Shown here piece after piece: positions 27,213-36,714 of a DNA stretch of 64,000 nucleotides; positions within the stretch are counted from its first letter, which is position 1; the number at the start of each line of letters is the position of its first letter. The notes below the pieces were generated by a model. That model was not told the DNA's origin. It worked only from the letters and a program-made list of their open reading frames with translations, and searched no databases. The DNA is taken from NCBI GenBank assembly GCA_028871475.1, contig JAGWMZ010000003.1:124001-188000 (forward strand), written 5' to 3'. Source of the stretch: Sphingomonadales bacterium (GTDB lineage: Bacteria > Pseudomonadota > Alphaproteobacteria > Sphingomonadales > Sphingomonadaceae). Both the position numbers and the translations under genes were made by a program.

Positions 27213-27239
27213 GGGGGCGGTGCCATCGGCGCCGCCCCC
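27213..27239. terminator. GC hairpin between convergent pump operons
   Basis: GGGGGCGG (27213-27220) pairs with CCGCCCCC (27232-27239) around an 11-base loop. It sits between two converging channel genes and could slow both polymerases, but there is no T run on either side, so intrinsic termination is uncertain. Confidence 0.4.
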
Positions 27240-27269
27240 ACCCCCTCGCTGAGCTTGTTTCGGGCTCGA

Positions 27270-28676
27270 TCAGCTCCAGCCGCCGGCCAGCGCGCGGAAC
27301 ACATCGACCTGCGCAAAGGCGGCATCGCGGCGGCCAGCCACCAGATCGGCCTCGGCCTGTGCCAGCGTACGCTCGGCATCGAGCACGGTGAGGAAGTCGA
27401 TCCGCCCCTCGCGCTGCCGTGCCAGGCTGATGCGGGCCGCGCGCTGGGCTTCATCGCGCGCCTGGGCCAGTGTCACAACCCGCTGCTGCGCATGGGCATA
27501 GTTTGACAGCGCCCGCTCGGTTTCCTCCAGAGCATTGAGCACCGTGCCATCAAATGTCGCCAGCGACGCGGCGCTGTCCGCGCGGGCGGCGGCGATGCGC
27601 GCCTTCACCGCAGCGATGTTGGGGAAGGTCCAGCTGATCAGCGGCCCGAAAGCCCAGCGGGAGGATTCCGCCCCAAGCACATCCATGCCGCCCAGCGCCG
27701 TCGATCCGCCCGAGGCGCCCAGCGTGATATGCGGATAGAGATCCGCCGTCACCACGCCAATGCGCGCCGTATCGGCGGCCAGACGGCGTTCGGCCGCGCG
27801 CACATCGGGCCGGCGCGCCAGCAGGGCCGCGCCATCACCCACGGGAATGGGCTTGGCCGGGCTTGGCGTGTTGACCTGCTGCGCCACATCGGAGGGCAGA
27901 TCCTGCGGCGCGCGCCCCGTCAGCGTGGCAAGGCGCAGCAGGGCACTCTGACGGTCAGCAGCGATCTGGGGGATGGTCGCAGCCTGTTGGTCGCGCAGCG
28001 CCTGCACGCGGATGAGGTCCAGCCGATCCGAGCGACCGACATCGACGCGCGCGCCGGTGATGCGGATCGACTGGTCGAGCAGATCGACCGTATCCTGCGC
28101 CACCTTCAGGCGCTGGGCACTGGTGGTGACGTCAAGATAGGCGCGCACCGTATCGGCCACCACGGCAAGGCGCACGGCATCGGCATCGGCCTCGGTGGCC
28201 TGCGCGTCGCCATGGGCGGCTTCCACGCCGCGCCGCACCCGGCCGAACAGGTCCACCTCATAGGAAAGCGACAGGCCGCCATCATAATACCACGCCTCAC
28301 GCGGGTAGGAGGTGGAGGTGCCGGTCTGCACCGAGGAGAAACGCTCCCGCTGAGCCGAGGCGTCAATGGTGGTGGTGGGCAGGCGGGCGGATTTGGCATC
28401 GCGCAGCAGGGCGCGGGCGCGTTCCACACGGGCCGCCGCCACGCGGATGTCGGTGTTGGCGCGCAGGGCGTCCTCCACCATCCGCGTGAGGATAGGATCA
28501 TTGTAGAGGGTCCACCAGCGATCCTGTGCGGCATCGCGGGTGAAAGCCGGGCTGTCCGCCCCCGCAAAGGGGGCGGTGGCGACGGCGGCGGGATGGGGCG
28601 CCTTGTAATCGGGCCCCACCGCGCAGGCGGCCAACAGGCTGGTGCCAACCAGCAGTGGGATCATGCGAAATGTCAT
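27270..28676 (-). CDS. RND outer-membrane channel lipoprotein (NodT-like), pump 2
   Basis: The 468-residue lipoprotein has lipobox LAAC (Cys18) and the AVGPDYKAP opening of the NodT family. The VDLFGRVRRGVEAAHGDAQA segment and RPDVRAAERRLAADTARIGV in the second half are diagnostic. It is the last gene of the second tripartite pump, 11 bases after the transporter stop. Its sequence is clearly different from the pump 1 channel, so the two operons are not a recent duplication. Confidence 0.92.
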   Translation of the reverse strand: MTFRMIPLLVGTSLLAACAVGPDYKAPHPAAVATAPFAGADSPAFTRDAAQDRWWTLYNDPILTRMVEDALRANTDIRVAAARVERARALLRDAKSARLPTTTIDASAQRERFSSVQTGTSTSYPREAWYYDGGLSLSYEVDLFGRVRRGVEAAHGDAQATEADADAVRLAVVADTVRAYLDVTTSAQRLKVAQDTVDLLDQSIRITGARVDVGRSDRLDLIRVQALRDQQAATIPQIAADRQSALLRLATLTGRAPQDLPSDVAQQVNTPSPAKPIPVGDGAALLARRPDVRAAERRLAADTARIGVVTADLYPHITLGASGGSTALGGMDVLGAESSRWAFGPLISWTFPNIAAVKARIAAARADSAASLATFDGTVLNALEETERALSNYAHAQQRVVTLAQARDEAQRAARISLARQREGRIDFLTVLDAERTLAQAEADLVAGRRDAAFAQVDVFRALAGGWS

Positions 28677-28687
28677 GGGACTGTTTC

Positions 28688-31600
28688 CTATTCCGCCGGA
28701 TGCATGGCGGGATTGGCGGGTTTGCCCTTGCGCAGGCGTTCGATACGCAGCGCAAGGTTACGGCACAGGACATAGAAGCTGGGCGTGAAGAGCAGGCCGA
28801 AACCGGTCACCCCCGCCATGCCGAAGAACACCGCCGTGCCCAATGCCTGGCGAAGCTCCGCACCGGCGCCAGAGGCGAAGACCAGCGGCACCGCCCCCAG
28901 GATGAAGGCCAGCGAGGTCATCAGGATGGGACGCAGGCGGGTGCGCGCGGCATAGATCGCGGCTTCCACCGGGTTCATGCCATGCTCGTCCTCGGCCTGC
29001 TTGGCAAACTCCACCACAAGGATGGCGTTCTTGGCGGCCAGCGCGATGAGCACCACCAGACCGATCTGCGTCAGGATGTTGTTGTCCATACCGCGCAGGT
29101 TGATCCCCAGCATGGCGGCCAGCAGACACATCGGCACGATCAGGATGATCGCCAGGGGCAGCGTCAGGCTTTCATACTGTGCGGCCAGCACCAGGAAGAC
29201 GAAGAACACCGCCATGCCGAAGACGATGCCAGCCGTGTTGCCGGCGTGGCTCTGCTGATAGGCAATGTCGGTCCATTCGCCGCCGTAACCGGCAGGCAGG
29301 GTTTCATCCGCCAGCTTCTCGATGGTGGTGAGCGACTGGCCAGTGGAATAGCCGGGCGCCGTGTCGCCGTCGATCTCGACAGCAGGCTGCAGGTTGTAGC
29401 GGACCACGCGGTAGGGGCCGGTCTTGTCGGTAAAGGTGGCGACAGAACCGATCGGCACCATCTGGCCGCTGTTCGAGCGGGTTTTCAGGTTGGCGATGTC
29501 CGCCACGGTCTCGCGGGCCGACTGATCGGCTTGAGCAGTCACGTGATAAGTGCGGCCCAACAGGTTGAAGTCATTGACGAAGGTCGAACCAAGATAGACC
29601 TGCATCGCCTCGAAGATGCGCTCGGGCGGAACGCCCAGCAGGTCGGCCTTGCGGCGGTCGACATCGGCCCAGACACGCGGCGTACCCACGTCGAAGAGCG
29701 TGTAGACCTGATGCAGCCCCTTTTCGGCATTCATCTTGGCGATCAACGCCCAGGCCTGCTTGTTCAGCGCATCATAGCCACGGCCCTCGCGGTCCTCGAG
29801 TTCAAAGCGATAGCCGCCAGCCGCGCCAATGCCCTGAATGACCGGTGGCGGCACGAGCAGAATGCGCGCCTTGTCATAGCCAACCACAGCCTTGTTGGCC
29901 TGCTCCATGATGCCCTTGTAGGTGACGCCCATGGCCTTGCGCTCGGCAAAGGTCTTGAAGGGGAAATAGATCGCGGCGGAGTTGGGCGCCGAGGTCTGCG
30001 AAGGGCCATGGAAGCCGGCGAACATCACCGCGCCGCGCAATCCCTTGATCGGCAGGATTTTGGCGGCAACCTCGCGGGTCACGGCATCGGTGCGCTGCAA
30101 GGACGCGCCGGAGGGCAGCTGGATGACCGCCAGGAAGTAACCCTGATCCTGCGCCGGGATGAAGCCCGTCGGCGTGATGACGAACATGCCCACCGTCGCG
30201 GCGATCAGCGCGCCATAGGCCAGCATCACCTTCTTGGGCGCGCCCAGCAGGCGGCGCGTCAGATTGGCGTAGCTGTCCGAAAGGCGTTCAAAGCCGGTGT
30301 TGAACCAGTCCCCGGCGCGGGCCAGAGCACGTTGCCAGGCGGGCTTGGTCAGGTCATCGGCAATGCTGCCATGCTTGTGGCGCAGCAGCACGGCCGAAGC
30401 GGCGGGCGACAGGGTGAGAGAAAGCACCAGCGAGATGATCGTGGCGGTCGAGATCGTCACGGCGAACTGCTTGTAGAAGGCACCCGAAAGCCCGCCCAAA
30501 AACAGCGTCGGCACGAAGACCGCGCAGAGCACCAGCACGATGGCGACCAGCGCCGTTGCCACCTCGTCCATCGAGACGCGGGCTGCTTCCAGCGGAGACA
30601 GGCCGTTCTCGATGTTACGCTCGACGTTTTCGACGACCACGATGGCGTCATCGACCACAATGCCGATGGCGAGCACCAGACCAAAGAGCGACAGGTTGTT
30701 GAGCGAATAGCCCAAGGCCAGCAGCACGACCGAGGAGCCCACCAGCGAAACCGGAATGGCGATGATCGGAACGATCGCCGCGCGCCAGTTCTGCAGGAAG
30801 ACCAGGATCACCAGCACCACCAGCACCACGGCTTCAAACAAGGTGTGATACACAGCGTCGATCGACTGGGCGATGAATTCGGTGGGGTTATAGATCACCG
30901 AATATTCCATGCCCTTGGGGAAGGTTTTGGAAAGCTGGTCCATCTCCTTCTTGACCTTGGCCGCGGCATCCAGGGCGTTGGAACCCGGGCGCTGCATCAC
31001 TGCGATCACCACGGTCGGCTTGTTCGAAAGATAGGTGTTGATGTTGTAATCCTGCGCGCCCAGTTCGACGCGTGCCACGTCGCGCACGCGCACCTGATGG
31101 CCATCGGCGTCAGTACGGATAACGATGTCGGCAAACTGCTGCGGCTGCGTCAGGCGCCCCTGCATTTCCACGCCGAGTTGGAAGGCATCGCCATGGTTGG
31201 CAGGGGGCTGGCCCAGCGAACCTGAGGAGACCTGCACGTTCTGCGCGCGCAGAGCAGCCACAATGTCGCCAGCCGTCAGGTTGAGCGCGGCGGCCCGGCC
31301 CGGATCGATCCAGATGCGCATGGCATAATCGCGCGAACCGAAGAGGTTGACGTCACCCACGCCGTCGAGACGGGCGAGACGATCCTTCACCTGCGTCAGC
31401 GCATAGTTCGAGAGGTAATCGCGATCGAGGCTACCGTCGGGTGACTGCAGGTTGACCACCATCAGGAAGTCGGGCGTCGTCTTGCGCGTCACCACGCCAA
31501 GGCGTTGCACTTCCTCGGGCAGGCGGGGGATTGCTTCAGCGACGCGGTTCTGCACCAGAACCTGCGCGGCATCCAGATTGGTGCCGACCTTGAAGGTGAC

Positions 31601-31879
31601 GGTGATCGTCACCTTGCCATCGCCGGTGGACTGGCTGCTGATGTACAGCATGTCCTCAACGCCGTTGATTTCCTGTTCAATCGGCGCAGCAATGGTGGAA
31701 GCCACGGTTTCAGCCGAGGCGCCCGGATATTGCGCGACGACCGTCACCGTTGGCGGCACGATGTCAGGATATTGGGTGATGGGCAGGCCGAAGAAAGCCA
31801 GCGCGCCCACGACAAAGATGACGACGCCGATCACAGCGGCGAAGATCGGTCTGTCGATGAAAAAGCGGGAAAGTCGCAT
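28688..31879 (-). CDS. RND efflux pump inner-membrane transporter (HAE1), pump 2
   Basis: The 1063-residue transporter begins MRLSRFFIDRPIFAAVIGV and contains the proton-relay pair in LAIGIVVDDAIVVVENVER and the TM10 Lys in AAKNAILVVEFAKQAED. The pattern of its periplasmic loops (ATGDGKVTITVTF-like strands, EVQRLGVVTRKTTP) is closer to MexF-type than MexB-type pumps. Adaptor, transporter and channel genes run in that order on the minus strand. The TetR gene upstream and operator dyads in the intergenic region suggest drug-inducible control. A long plus-strand ORF inside is its shadow. Confidence 0.95.
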   Translation of the reverse strand: MRLSRFFIDRPIFAAVIGVVIFVVGALAFFGLPITQYPDIVPPTVTVVAQYPGASAETVASTIAAPIEQEINGVEDMLYISSQSTGDGKVTITVTFKVGTNLDAAQVLVQNRVAEAIPRLPEEVQRLGVVTRKTTPDFLMVVNLQSPDGSLDRDYLSNYALTQVKDRLARLDGVGDVNLFGSRDYAMRIWIDPGRAAALNLTAGDIVAALRAQNVQVSSGSLGQPPANHGDAFQLGVEMQGRLTQPQQFADIVIRTDADGHQVRVRDVARVELGAQDYNINTYLSNKPTVVIAVMQRPGSNALDAAAKVKKEMDQLSKTFPKGMEYSVIYNPTEFIAQSIDAVYHTLFEAVVLVVLVILVFLQNWRAAIVPIIAIPVSLVGSSVVLLALGYSLNNLSLFGLVLAIGIVVDDAIVVVENVERNIENGLSPLEAARVSMDEVATALVAIVLVLCAVFVPTLFLGGLSGAFYKQFAVTISTATIISLVLSLTLSPAASAVLLRHKHGSIADDLTKPAWQRALARAGDWFNTGFERLSDSYANLTRRLLGAPKKVMLAYGALIAATVGMFVITPTGFIPAQDQGYFLAVIQLPSGASLQRTDAVTREVAAKILPIKGLRGAVMFAGFHGPSQTSAPNSAAIYFPFKTFAERKAMGVTYKGIMEQANKAVVGYDKARILLVPPPVIQGIGAAGGYRFELEDREGRGYDALNKQAWALIAKMNAEKGLHQVYTLFDVGTPRVWADVDRRKADLLGVPPERIFEAMQVYLGSTFVNDFNLLGRTYHVTAQADQSARETVADIANLKTRSNSGQMVPIGSVATFTDKTGPYRVVRYNLQPAVEIDGDTAPGYSTGQSLTTIEKLADETLPAGYGGEWTDIAYQQSHAGNTAGIVFGMAVFFVFLVLAAQYESLTLPLAIILIVPMCLLAAMLGINLRGMDNNILTQIGLVVLIALAAKNAILVVEFAKQAEDEHGMNPVEAAIYAARTRLRPILMTSLAFILGAVPLVFASGAGAELRQALGTAVFFGMAGVTGFGLLFTPSFYVLCRNLALRIERLRKGKPANPAMHPAE

Positions 31880-31915
31880 GGGAGGGGGTGTCCCGAGAAA
31901 GAGGTCTTGGCGGTC

Positions 31916-33175
31916 TTAGTGCGCCAGGGTCGCCTGCGCGGCGATGGGCGCATTGATGCCGCTGGCATCTGCGGCGGCGACGGGCTGCGGCGCGATGGGT
32001 TCGTTGTGGACCGAGACCTTGGCGCCCGGCATGGCCGCCTGCATGTTGGTCACGACCACACGGTCGGTGGGCAGCAATCCGCTGCGGATGATGCGAAGGC
32101 CGCGCACCACCGGGCCCAGCACAACCGGCTTGGCAGCGACAGTGCCGTCCTTGCCCACCACCAGCACGGTCTTGCGCGCCTGGTCGGACTGGATCGTCTC
32201 GTCGGGAACCAGCAGGGCATCCACCGTGCCGCCTTCGGACAGGCGCATGTTGCCGAACATGCCCGAGGCGAGGAACAGCTTGGGATTGGCGATCACCGCC
32301 CTGCCCCGGATCGTGCCCGAACGCGGATCAAGGCCGTTGTCAGTGAAATCGAGCCGGCCCTTCCAGTCGTAGCCGCTTTCATCCTGCAGCTTGATCTCCA
32401 CCTGCGGCGGCGTGCCATGCTGCGCGCGGTCACGCTGGGCCTTGAGGAAGAGCGCTTCGGACGCATCAAAGTCGAAGTAGATCGGATCGAGCGCATTGAT
32501 GGTGGTGAGCAGGGTGGCGTTCGCCCCCTCGCCCGCGGCAACAAGGTTGCCGACATCAACGCGACGGTCTGAAATGCGGCCCGAGATGGGAGCGCGGACC
32601 TGGGTCCATTCCATGTCGAGCGCACGCTGCTGCTGGCGCGCGACGGCGGCGGCCAGAGCGGCCTGCGCCGACTGCACACGAGCACGCAGCGAATCGACCT
32701 CGCCGGCCGACACCGCCTCATCGCCCGTCAGGCGGCCGACGCGCGCGAAATCGGATTTGGCCAGCGCCAGCGCGCTGCGGGCGGAGGCGACATTGGCCTG
32801 CGCCTCGGCCAGAGCGGCGCGATAGGGGCGCTGATCAACGGTAAAAAGGATCTGGCCCTTTTGCACGATATCACCATCGTGGAAATGCAGCGCGGTGATC
32901 TGCCCGGCCACGCGCGGGCGGACCTCGACGCTCTGGCTGGGGGCGAAGCGGCCGACATAGTCGTCCCACTGCACCACCTTGCTGACCAGCGGCGTAGCGA
33001 CGCCCAGCACCACTTCAGGTGCAATGGTGGCGGCGGCCGGATGGTGCGTGGTCTGCCAGGCAACGCCGACAGCAAAGGCCAGAACCATCGCACCGATGGC
33101 GACATGACGGGTTGAAAAACGACGCTGCGGCGCGGCCTGCGCCAGATCGGTGTCGATGGTGGTTCGCATATCCAT
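31916..33175 (-). CDS. RND efflux periplasmic adaptor protein, pump 2
   Basis: The 419-residue adaptor has an N-terminal membrane anchor (HVAIGAMVLAFAVGVAW, about 25-41) and no lipobox, unlike the pump 1 adaptor. The lipoyl half-motifs (VEVRPRVAGQITALHFHDGD and VRAPISGRISDRRVDVGNLV) flank a helical hairpin. The C-terminal VVVTNMQAAMPGAKVSVHNE completes the membrane-proximal domain. Met3 is an equally possible start. The transporter gene starts 36 bases after its stop. The region upstream carries two operator-like dyads 356 and 404 bases from the start. Confidence 0.93.
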   Translation of the reverse strand: MDMRTTIDTDLAQAAPQRRFSTRHVAIGAMVLAFAVGVAWQTTHHPAAATIAPEVVLGVATPLVSKVVQWDDYVGRFAPSQSVEVRPRVAGQITALHFHDGDIVQKGQILFTVDQRPYRAALAEAQANVASARSALALAKSDFARVGRLTGDEAVSAGEVDSLRARVQSAQAALAAAVARQQQRALDMEWTQVRAPISGRISDRRVDVGNLVAAGEGANATLLTTINALDPIYFDFDASEALFLKAQRDRAQHGTPPQVEIKLQDESGYDWKGRLDFTDNGLDPRSGTIRGRAVIANPKLFLASGMFGNMRLSEGGTVDALLVPDETIQSDQARKTVLVVGKDGTVAAKPVVLGPVVRGLRIIRSGLLPTDRVVVTNMQAAMPGAKVSVHNEPIAPQPVAAADASGINAPIAAQATLAH

Positions 33176-33530
33176 GGGGGTAGGCTCCGGCGTTTAAGGC
33201 GGGTCTTGAAAGGTGATGAGCGGAAGCCAGCCGTCACGCGCGCAACCGGCGGCGCCTCCGACCCTTGCCGCGCAGAGCGCAAGGACCGTCGTCGCGCCGA
33301 CATAGTCAGCCCGTTTGACAAGCATGGCCCCGGTTAGAGTATGTGGTCAGCCCTGTTGAGCCGGCCTCGCCCGGCAGCGCGCGGAAGGGGGGCAAAGCGC
33401 GCGCCGGACGAGAACCGGTTTCGGCGCGGTATCTTCCCGTCGCCGAGTGTATGAATGCAAAGGAGCAGCAGGACAGAGGGGTCTGTGGTCCTGCGGTCAG
33501 CGGGGGGTCTGAGTGGCCCCTGTGCATTCA

Positions 33531-33544
33531 ATACCAAGTGGTAT
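33531..33544. promoter_or_regulatory. TetR operator-like dyad 1 (pump 2 side)
   Basis: ATACCAAGTGGTAT is a dyad with perfect 6-base arms ATACCA/TGGTAT and a 2-base centre. It matches the form ATACCR-NN-YGGTAT found again at 33579 and at the tetR start. Confidence 0.6.
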
Positions 33545-33578
33545 AGAATGCTGCATCGCAACCGTCAACCCGCTTTTT

Positions 33579-33592
33579 ATACCGATCGGTAA
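33579..33592. promoter_or_regulatory. TetR operator-like dyad 2 (pump 2 side)
   Basis: ATACCGATCGGTAA contains the perfect 12-base palindrome TACCGATCGGTA (33580-33591). It lies 48 bases from dyad 1 between tetR and the pump operon and shares the ATACCG/CGGTAT arms with the dyad at 34267, apart from its last base. Confidence 0.65.
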
Positions 33593-33620
33593 TTTTTTTA
33601 TGGAACGCTTCTGCGAGCGC

Positions 33621-34268
33621 TCATCGCCCGGGCCACAAGGCCAGCGTGGTTTCCACCAGCTGGGCCAATTGCTCACGCCTGGCGCCTGAGCTGGCCTGCA
33701 CGCCCATGCCCTGCAACACCGCCATCAAGTAACAGGCCAAAGCCTCGGGCTCAATACCCTCGGGCAGATCGCCCTCTTCCTTGGCACGGCGGAAGCGTTC
33801 CTGCGTCACGCGGTCGGACGAGGCACGGCGCGCCATCACCTCATCGCGAATCGACTCGTCAAAGGTCGTGCAGGCCACCGAACTGATCACGCCAAGGCAG
33901 GCGCGCGGGTCACTCTCGCCCGTGGCCAACGCCAGCGAGCCACGCAGCAACTGCTCTGCCACGCCCTTGGCGGTGGGGGCCGACATGGCCTTTTGCACAT
34001 AGGCCAGCTTGTCGCGCTCATAGAGGTCGAGCGCCTTGCAAAACAACGATTCCTTATTGCCGAAACAGGCATAGAGGCTTGGCTTGGTGATGCCCATGGC
34101 CTCGGTCAGCTCGGCCATCGAAGCACCCTCATAGCCGCGCCGCCAGAACACCTGAAGCGCGGCGGTCAGCGCCTTGTCGGGGCAAAACTGCCGTGGTCGA
34201 CCGCGCGCGGGGGCCGCATGCTCGTTCACGGCCTTTTCGGCCACGACACTGTCTTCGATGCTTTCCAT
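33621..34268 (-). CDS. TetR/AcrR family repressor, probable regulator of pump 2
   Basis: The 215-residue protein has an N-terminal TetR HTH (ALQVFWRRGYEGASMAELTE then AMGITKPSLYACFGNKESLF) after a short basic RGRPRQF segment, and an all-helical ligand domain with Cys residues in ACLGVISSVACTTF. ATG 34268 is chosen; its codon lies inside the 34267-34280 dyad, so autorepression by occlusion is plausible. A TTG at 34289 is the alternative. The AAGGA upstream is 21 bases away, so a leaderless or weak start is possible. Adjacency and shared dyads point to pump 2 as the target. Confidence 0.87.
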   Translation of the reverse strand: MESIEDSVVAEKAVNEHAAPARGRPRQFCPDKALTAALQVFWRRGYEGASMAELTEAMGITKPSLYACFGNKESLFCKALDLYERDKLAYVQKAMSAPTAKGVAEQLLRGSLALATGESDPRACLGVISSVACTTFDESIRDEVMARRASSDRVTQERFRRAKEEGDLPEGIEPEALACYLMAVLQGMGVQASSGARREQLAQLVETTLALWPGR

Positions 34269-34280
34269 ACCGGGCGGTAT
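34267..34280. promoter_or_regulatory. TetR operator-like dyad 3 (at tetR start)
   Basis: Plus-strand ATACCGGGCGGTAT has perfect 6-base arms ATACCG/CGGTAT around GG. It overlaps the tetR start codon and has the same arms as the dyads before the pump 2 operon. Confidence 0.65.
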
Positions 34281-34338
34281 ATAGTGCAATCCTTACCAAA
34301 GGTCCATAACGCTTTGGCCCAAATGCTCCGCCGTGAAT

Positions 34339-36384
34339 CTAGCGCGCCAGCGCCGCATCAATAGCCGCCTCCAGTCCCGGCGCGATGATGGCGGCACCTT
34401 GCTCGGACACATGCAGGTCATCGCGGTACAGCATCTTGCCGCCGCGCATGGCATAGCAAAGATGCGCGTCGCACAGCGCGCTCGAGGCGTCGAACAGTGT
34501 CACGTTACGAAAGCCCCGCGTGACCGCCCTCACCCGCTCGACATAGGCCTGGCGACGCATGGCGTTCTGGTCGTTCACCGGCACCGCGCAGGGGCGCCCA
34601 TCGCCCGCCGCATGGACAGGGCGCAGAGTTTCAAGACAACTGGCCGGATCAAAGCTCATGCGGCGGTTGGGCAGGATGACGATCACCCGCTTGCCTGCCG
34701 CCGCCAGCCGCAGCAGCGTGCGGCGCATCGCCGCCGCCATGGTCGCCGGGCCGTCGTTGGCCGGGTTGGCTGGCACGTCGGCATCCTCGTCCACCCCGCG
34801 CATGTCCTGAATATAATGGCCCGAACCGCGCGAGAAAAGTTTGTCGGCATTGAGATAGGAGAGCAGCACCACCTTCACCGAAGGGGCATGGATGGCATAA
34901 TCCAGCGCCTCATTGGTCAGCCGGTAATTGCCCAGACGGCTGTGGTCGGGAAGATCGGTGGTGCGCGAGTCATAAAAAGGCGCGGCCTCGCTGGCCGAGG
35001 CCAGCAGAAGGTTGTGCTTCGTCACCGGGGCCATACCGGGAAACAGGCTGAGGTTGAGCGAGTCGCCGATCATCGCCACGTCGGGCTTGCCGTCATGCAG
35101 CAAATAGCAAAAATCATTCTGGACCGGATGCACCATGCCCACCCTGTCAGGCAGCAGGCGATAACAGGCGTCGCGCTGCGCCCTGGTGCCAACGGGCGAT
35201 CGCCAGGCCAACTGGCGCGACAAGGCGGCGGTCTGCTCGCCGGTGAAGGAGGCCAGCGGCGCGTGCCAGGCCCAAAGCGCGGCCAGTCCCAGAACGCTCA
35301 TCACCGCCAGCAATCCGCCCAGCCGCCGCCCCGGCCGCCCGCCAAAGCGCAGCGGATTTTCGACCAGCCGCACCGTCAGCCATGCCAGACCAATGCCCGC
35401 GACCATGAGGACAGCGCGCGCGGTCAGGCTGTCGAAGCCGGCGATGGCGGCATAGGCCAGCAGCGGCCAGTGCCAGAGGTAGAGCGGATAGCTCAACTGC
35501 CCCACCCAGCGCAGCGCGCCCTGCCCCAGCACCTTGCGGTTAAACCAGCCCAGCGGCCCGGCCGCGATCAGCATGACCGCGCCGAGCACGGGAGGGATCG
35601 CGCTCCAGCCCGGAAAGGGCCGGTCGGGCGTGATGAAGACCAGCGTTGCCGCCAAAATTCCTGCGCCCGAAAGGCCCAGTGCAGCGGCAAGGCGAGGAGC
35701 GGGCTGGCTCGCCACGCTGCGCGCATGGGCCAGCGCCAGTGCCGCGCCCGCCAGCAACTCCCAGCCGCGCGGGAACGGCAGAAAAAAGGCGGCCGAAATG
35801 TTGTGACGCATCAGCAGCGCGGCATGAATGAAGGAACCCACCATCGCCCCGCCCAGCGTGATGGCCACCAGCGGCCTGTTCCAGCGCCGCGCCGCCTTAT
35901 GCGCCAGAAGCAGGATCACCGGCCAGAGGATATAGAACTGCTCCTCGACGCCCAGGCTCCAGAGGTGAAGCAGCGGCTTGGTATCCGAAGCCGTGTCGAA
36001 ATAGCCTGACTCGCGATAGAGGACGAGGTTGATGACAAAACCGGCACTGGAGGCGGCATGAAGCGCCAGACGGCGAAAATCCTCATTGAACAGGTTGACC
36101 CAGCCGAACAGCAGACAGGCAGCCAGCACGGTGATCAGCGCGGGATAAATCCGGCGCACGCGGCGCGCGTAAAAGCGCGCGAAGGTGAACCGGTCCTCGT
36201 CAAGTTCGCGCAGCAGAATGCCCGAAATCAGGTAGCCGGAGATGACAAAGAAGATGTCCACCCCGACAAAACCGCCGAAATGCTGGCGCAAGAAGGCGTG
36301 GAACACGATGACCGACCCCACCGCCACAGCGCGCAACCCATCGATATCAGGGCGATAGCTGGCGGCAGCATGCGGGCGGGACAT
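34339..36384 (-). CDS. OafA/YrhL-type membrane O-acyltransferase with SGNH domain
   Basis: The 681-residue protein begins SYRPDIDGLRAVAVGSVIVF, the acyltransferase_3 signature, with about 10 membrane helices (FGGFVGVDIFFVISGYLISG). The C-terminal third is an SGNH hydrolase-like domain with MIGDSLNLSLF and the DDLHVSEQG Asp-His motif. These proteins O-acetylate surface polysaccharides, LPS or peptidoglycan. AGGAG lies 6 bases before the ATG at 36384; the longer ORF adds 30 residues before the membrane domain without a ribosome site. It stands alone in its unit. The target glycan could be the polymer of the left locus, but nothing shows this. Confidence 0.9.
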   Translation of the reverse strand: MSRPHAAASYRPDIDGLRAVAVGSVIVFHAFLRQHFGGFVGVDIFFVISGYLISGILLRELDEDRFTFARFYARRVRRIYPALITVLAACLLFGWVNLFNEDFRRLALHAASSAGFVINLVLYRESGYFDTASDTKPLLHLWSLGVEEQFYILWPVILLLAHKAARRWNRPLVAITLGGAMVGSFIHAALLMRHNISAAFFLPFPRGWELLAGAALALAHARSVASQPAPRLAAALGLSGAGILAATLVFITPDRPFPGWSAIPPVLGAVMLIAAGPLGWFNRKVLGQGALRWVGQLSYPLYLWHWPLLAYAAIAGFDSLTARAVLMVAGIGLAWLTVRLVENPLRFGGRPGRRLGGLLAVMSVLGLAALWAWHAPLASFTGEQTAALSRQLAWRSPVGTRAQRDACYRLLPDRVGMVHPVQNDFCYLLHDGKPDVAMIGDSLNLSLFPGMAPVTKHNLLLASASEAAPFYDSRTTDLPDHSRLGNYRLTNEALDYAIHAPSVKVVLLSYLNADKLFSRGSGHYIQDMRGVDEDADVPANPANDGPATMAAAMRRTLLRLAAAGKRVIVILPNRRMSFDPASCLETLRPVHAAGDGRPCAVPVNDQNAMRRQAYVERVRAVTRGFRNVTLFDASSALCDAHLCYAMRGGKMLYRDDLHVSEQGAAIIAPGLEAAIDAALAR

Positions 36385-36714
36385 CCATGGCTCCTGACAC
36401 AAGGCTTGATGCCGGCCTTGCGCCGACATGCCGGGCAGCGATCCAGCCACCCCAGCAGGCGCGATAGGGATCATACGAAGGCTTGAAAAGAGGCTTGGTT
36501 GCGACCTGAGCTCAATGGGGGGGGAGGGCCGCCGTCTGTTGCCTGCATAATGCGATCATCCGGCAAGACCGATGTTAATTGATGTTACTTGGTAAGAACC
36601 TCTGCAATTTTCCCCAAGAAACATCCAAGTTCTGATTTACCATGCGCGTGATACACACCATAGTTGGAGACAAACAGGGTCGGTCGTTACGTTCAGCCGG
36701 GACGAAAGGGCGCC

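Larger units (their letters stand above)
33176..33620. other. Regulatory gap between pump 2 and tetR
   Basis: This 445-base gap separates the pump 2 operon and the TetR gene, both on the minus strand. It carries two operator-like dyads near its right end and a long stretch (33176-33530) with no credible gene; short minus-strand ORFs there have no recognisable product. If the pump promoter is at the dyads the transcript would have a leader of about 350 bases. Confidence 0.55.

Noticed and set aside
28655..31225. 856-residue plus-strand ORF
   Set aside because: Lies antisense to the RND transporter at 28688-31879, which has full AcrB motifs; a GC-rich shadow with no domain.
34333..36009. 558-residue plus-strand ORF
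   Set aside because: Antisense to the OafA-type acyltransferase.
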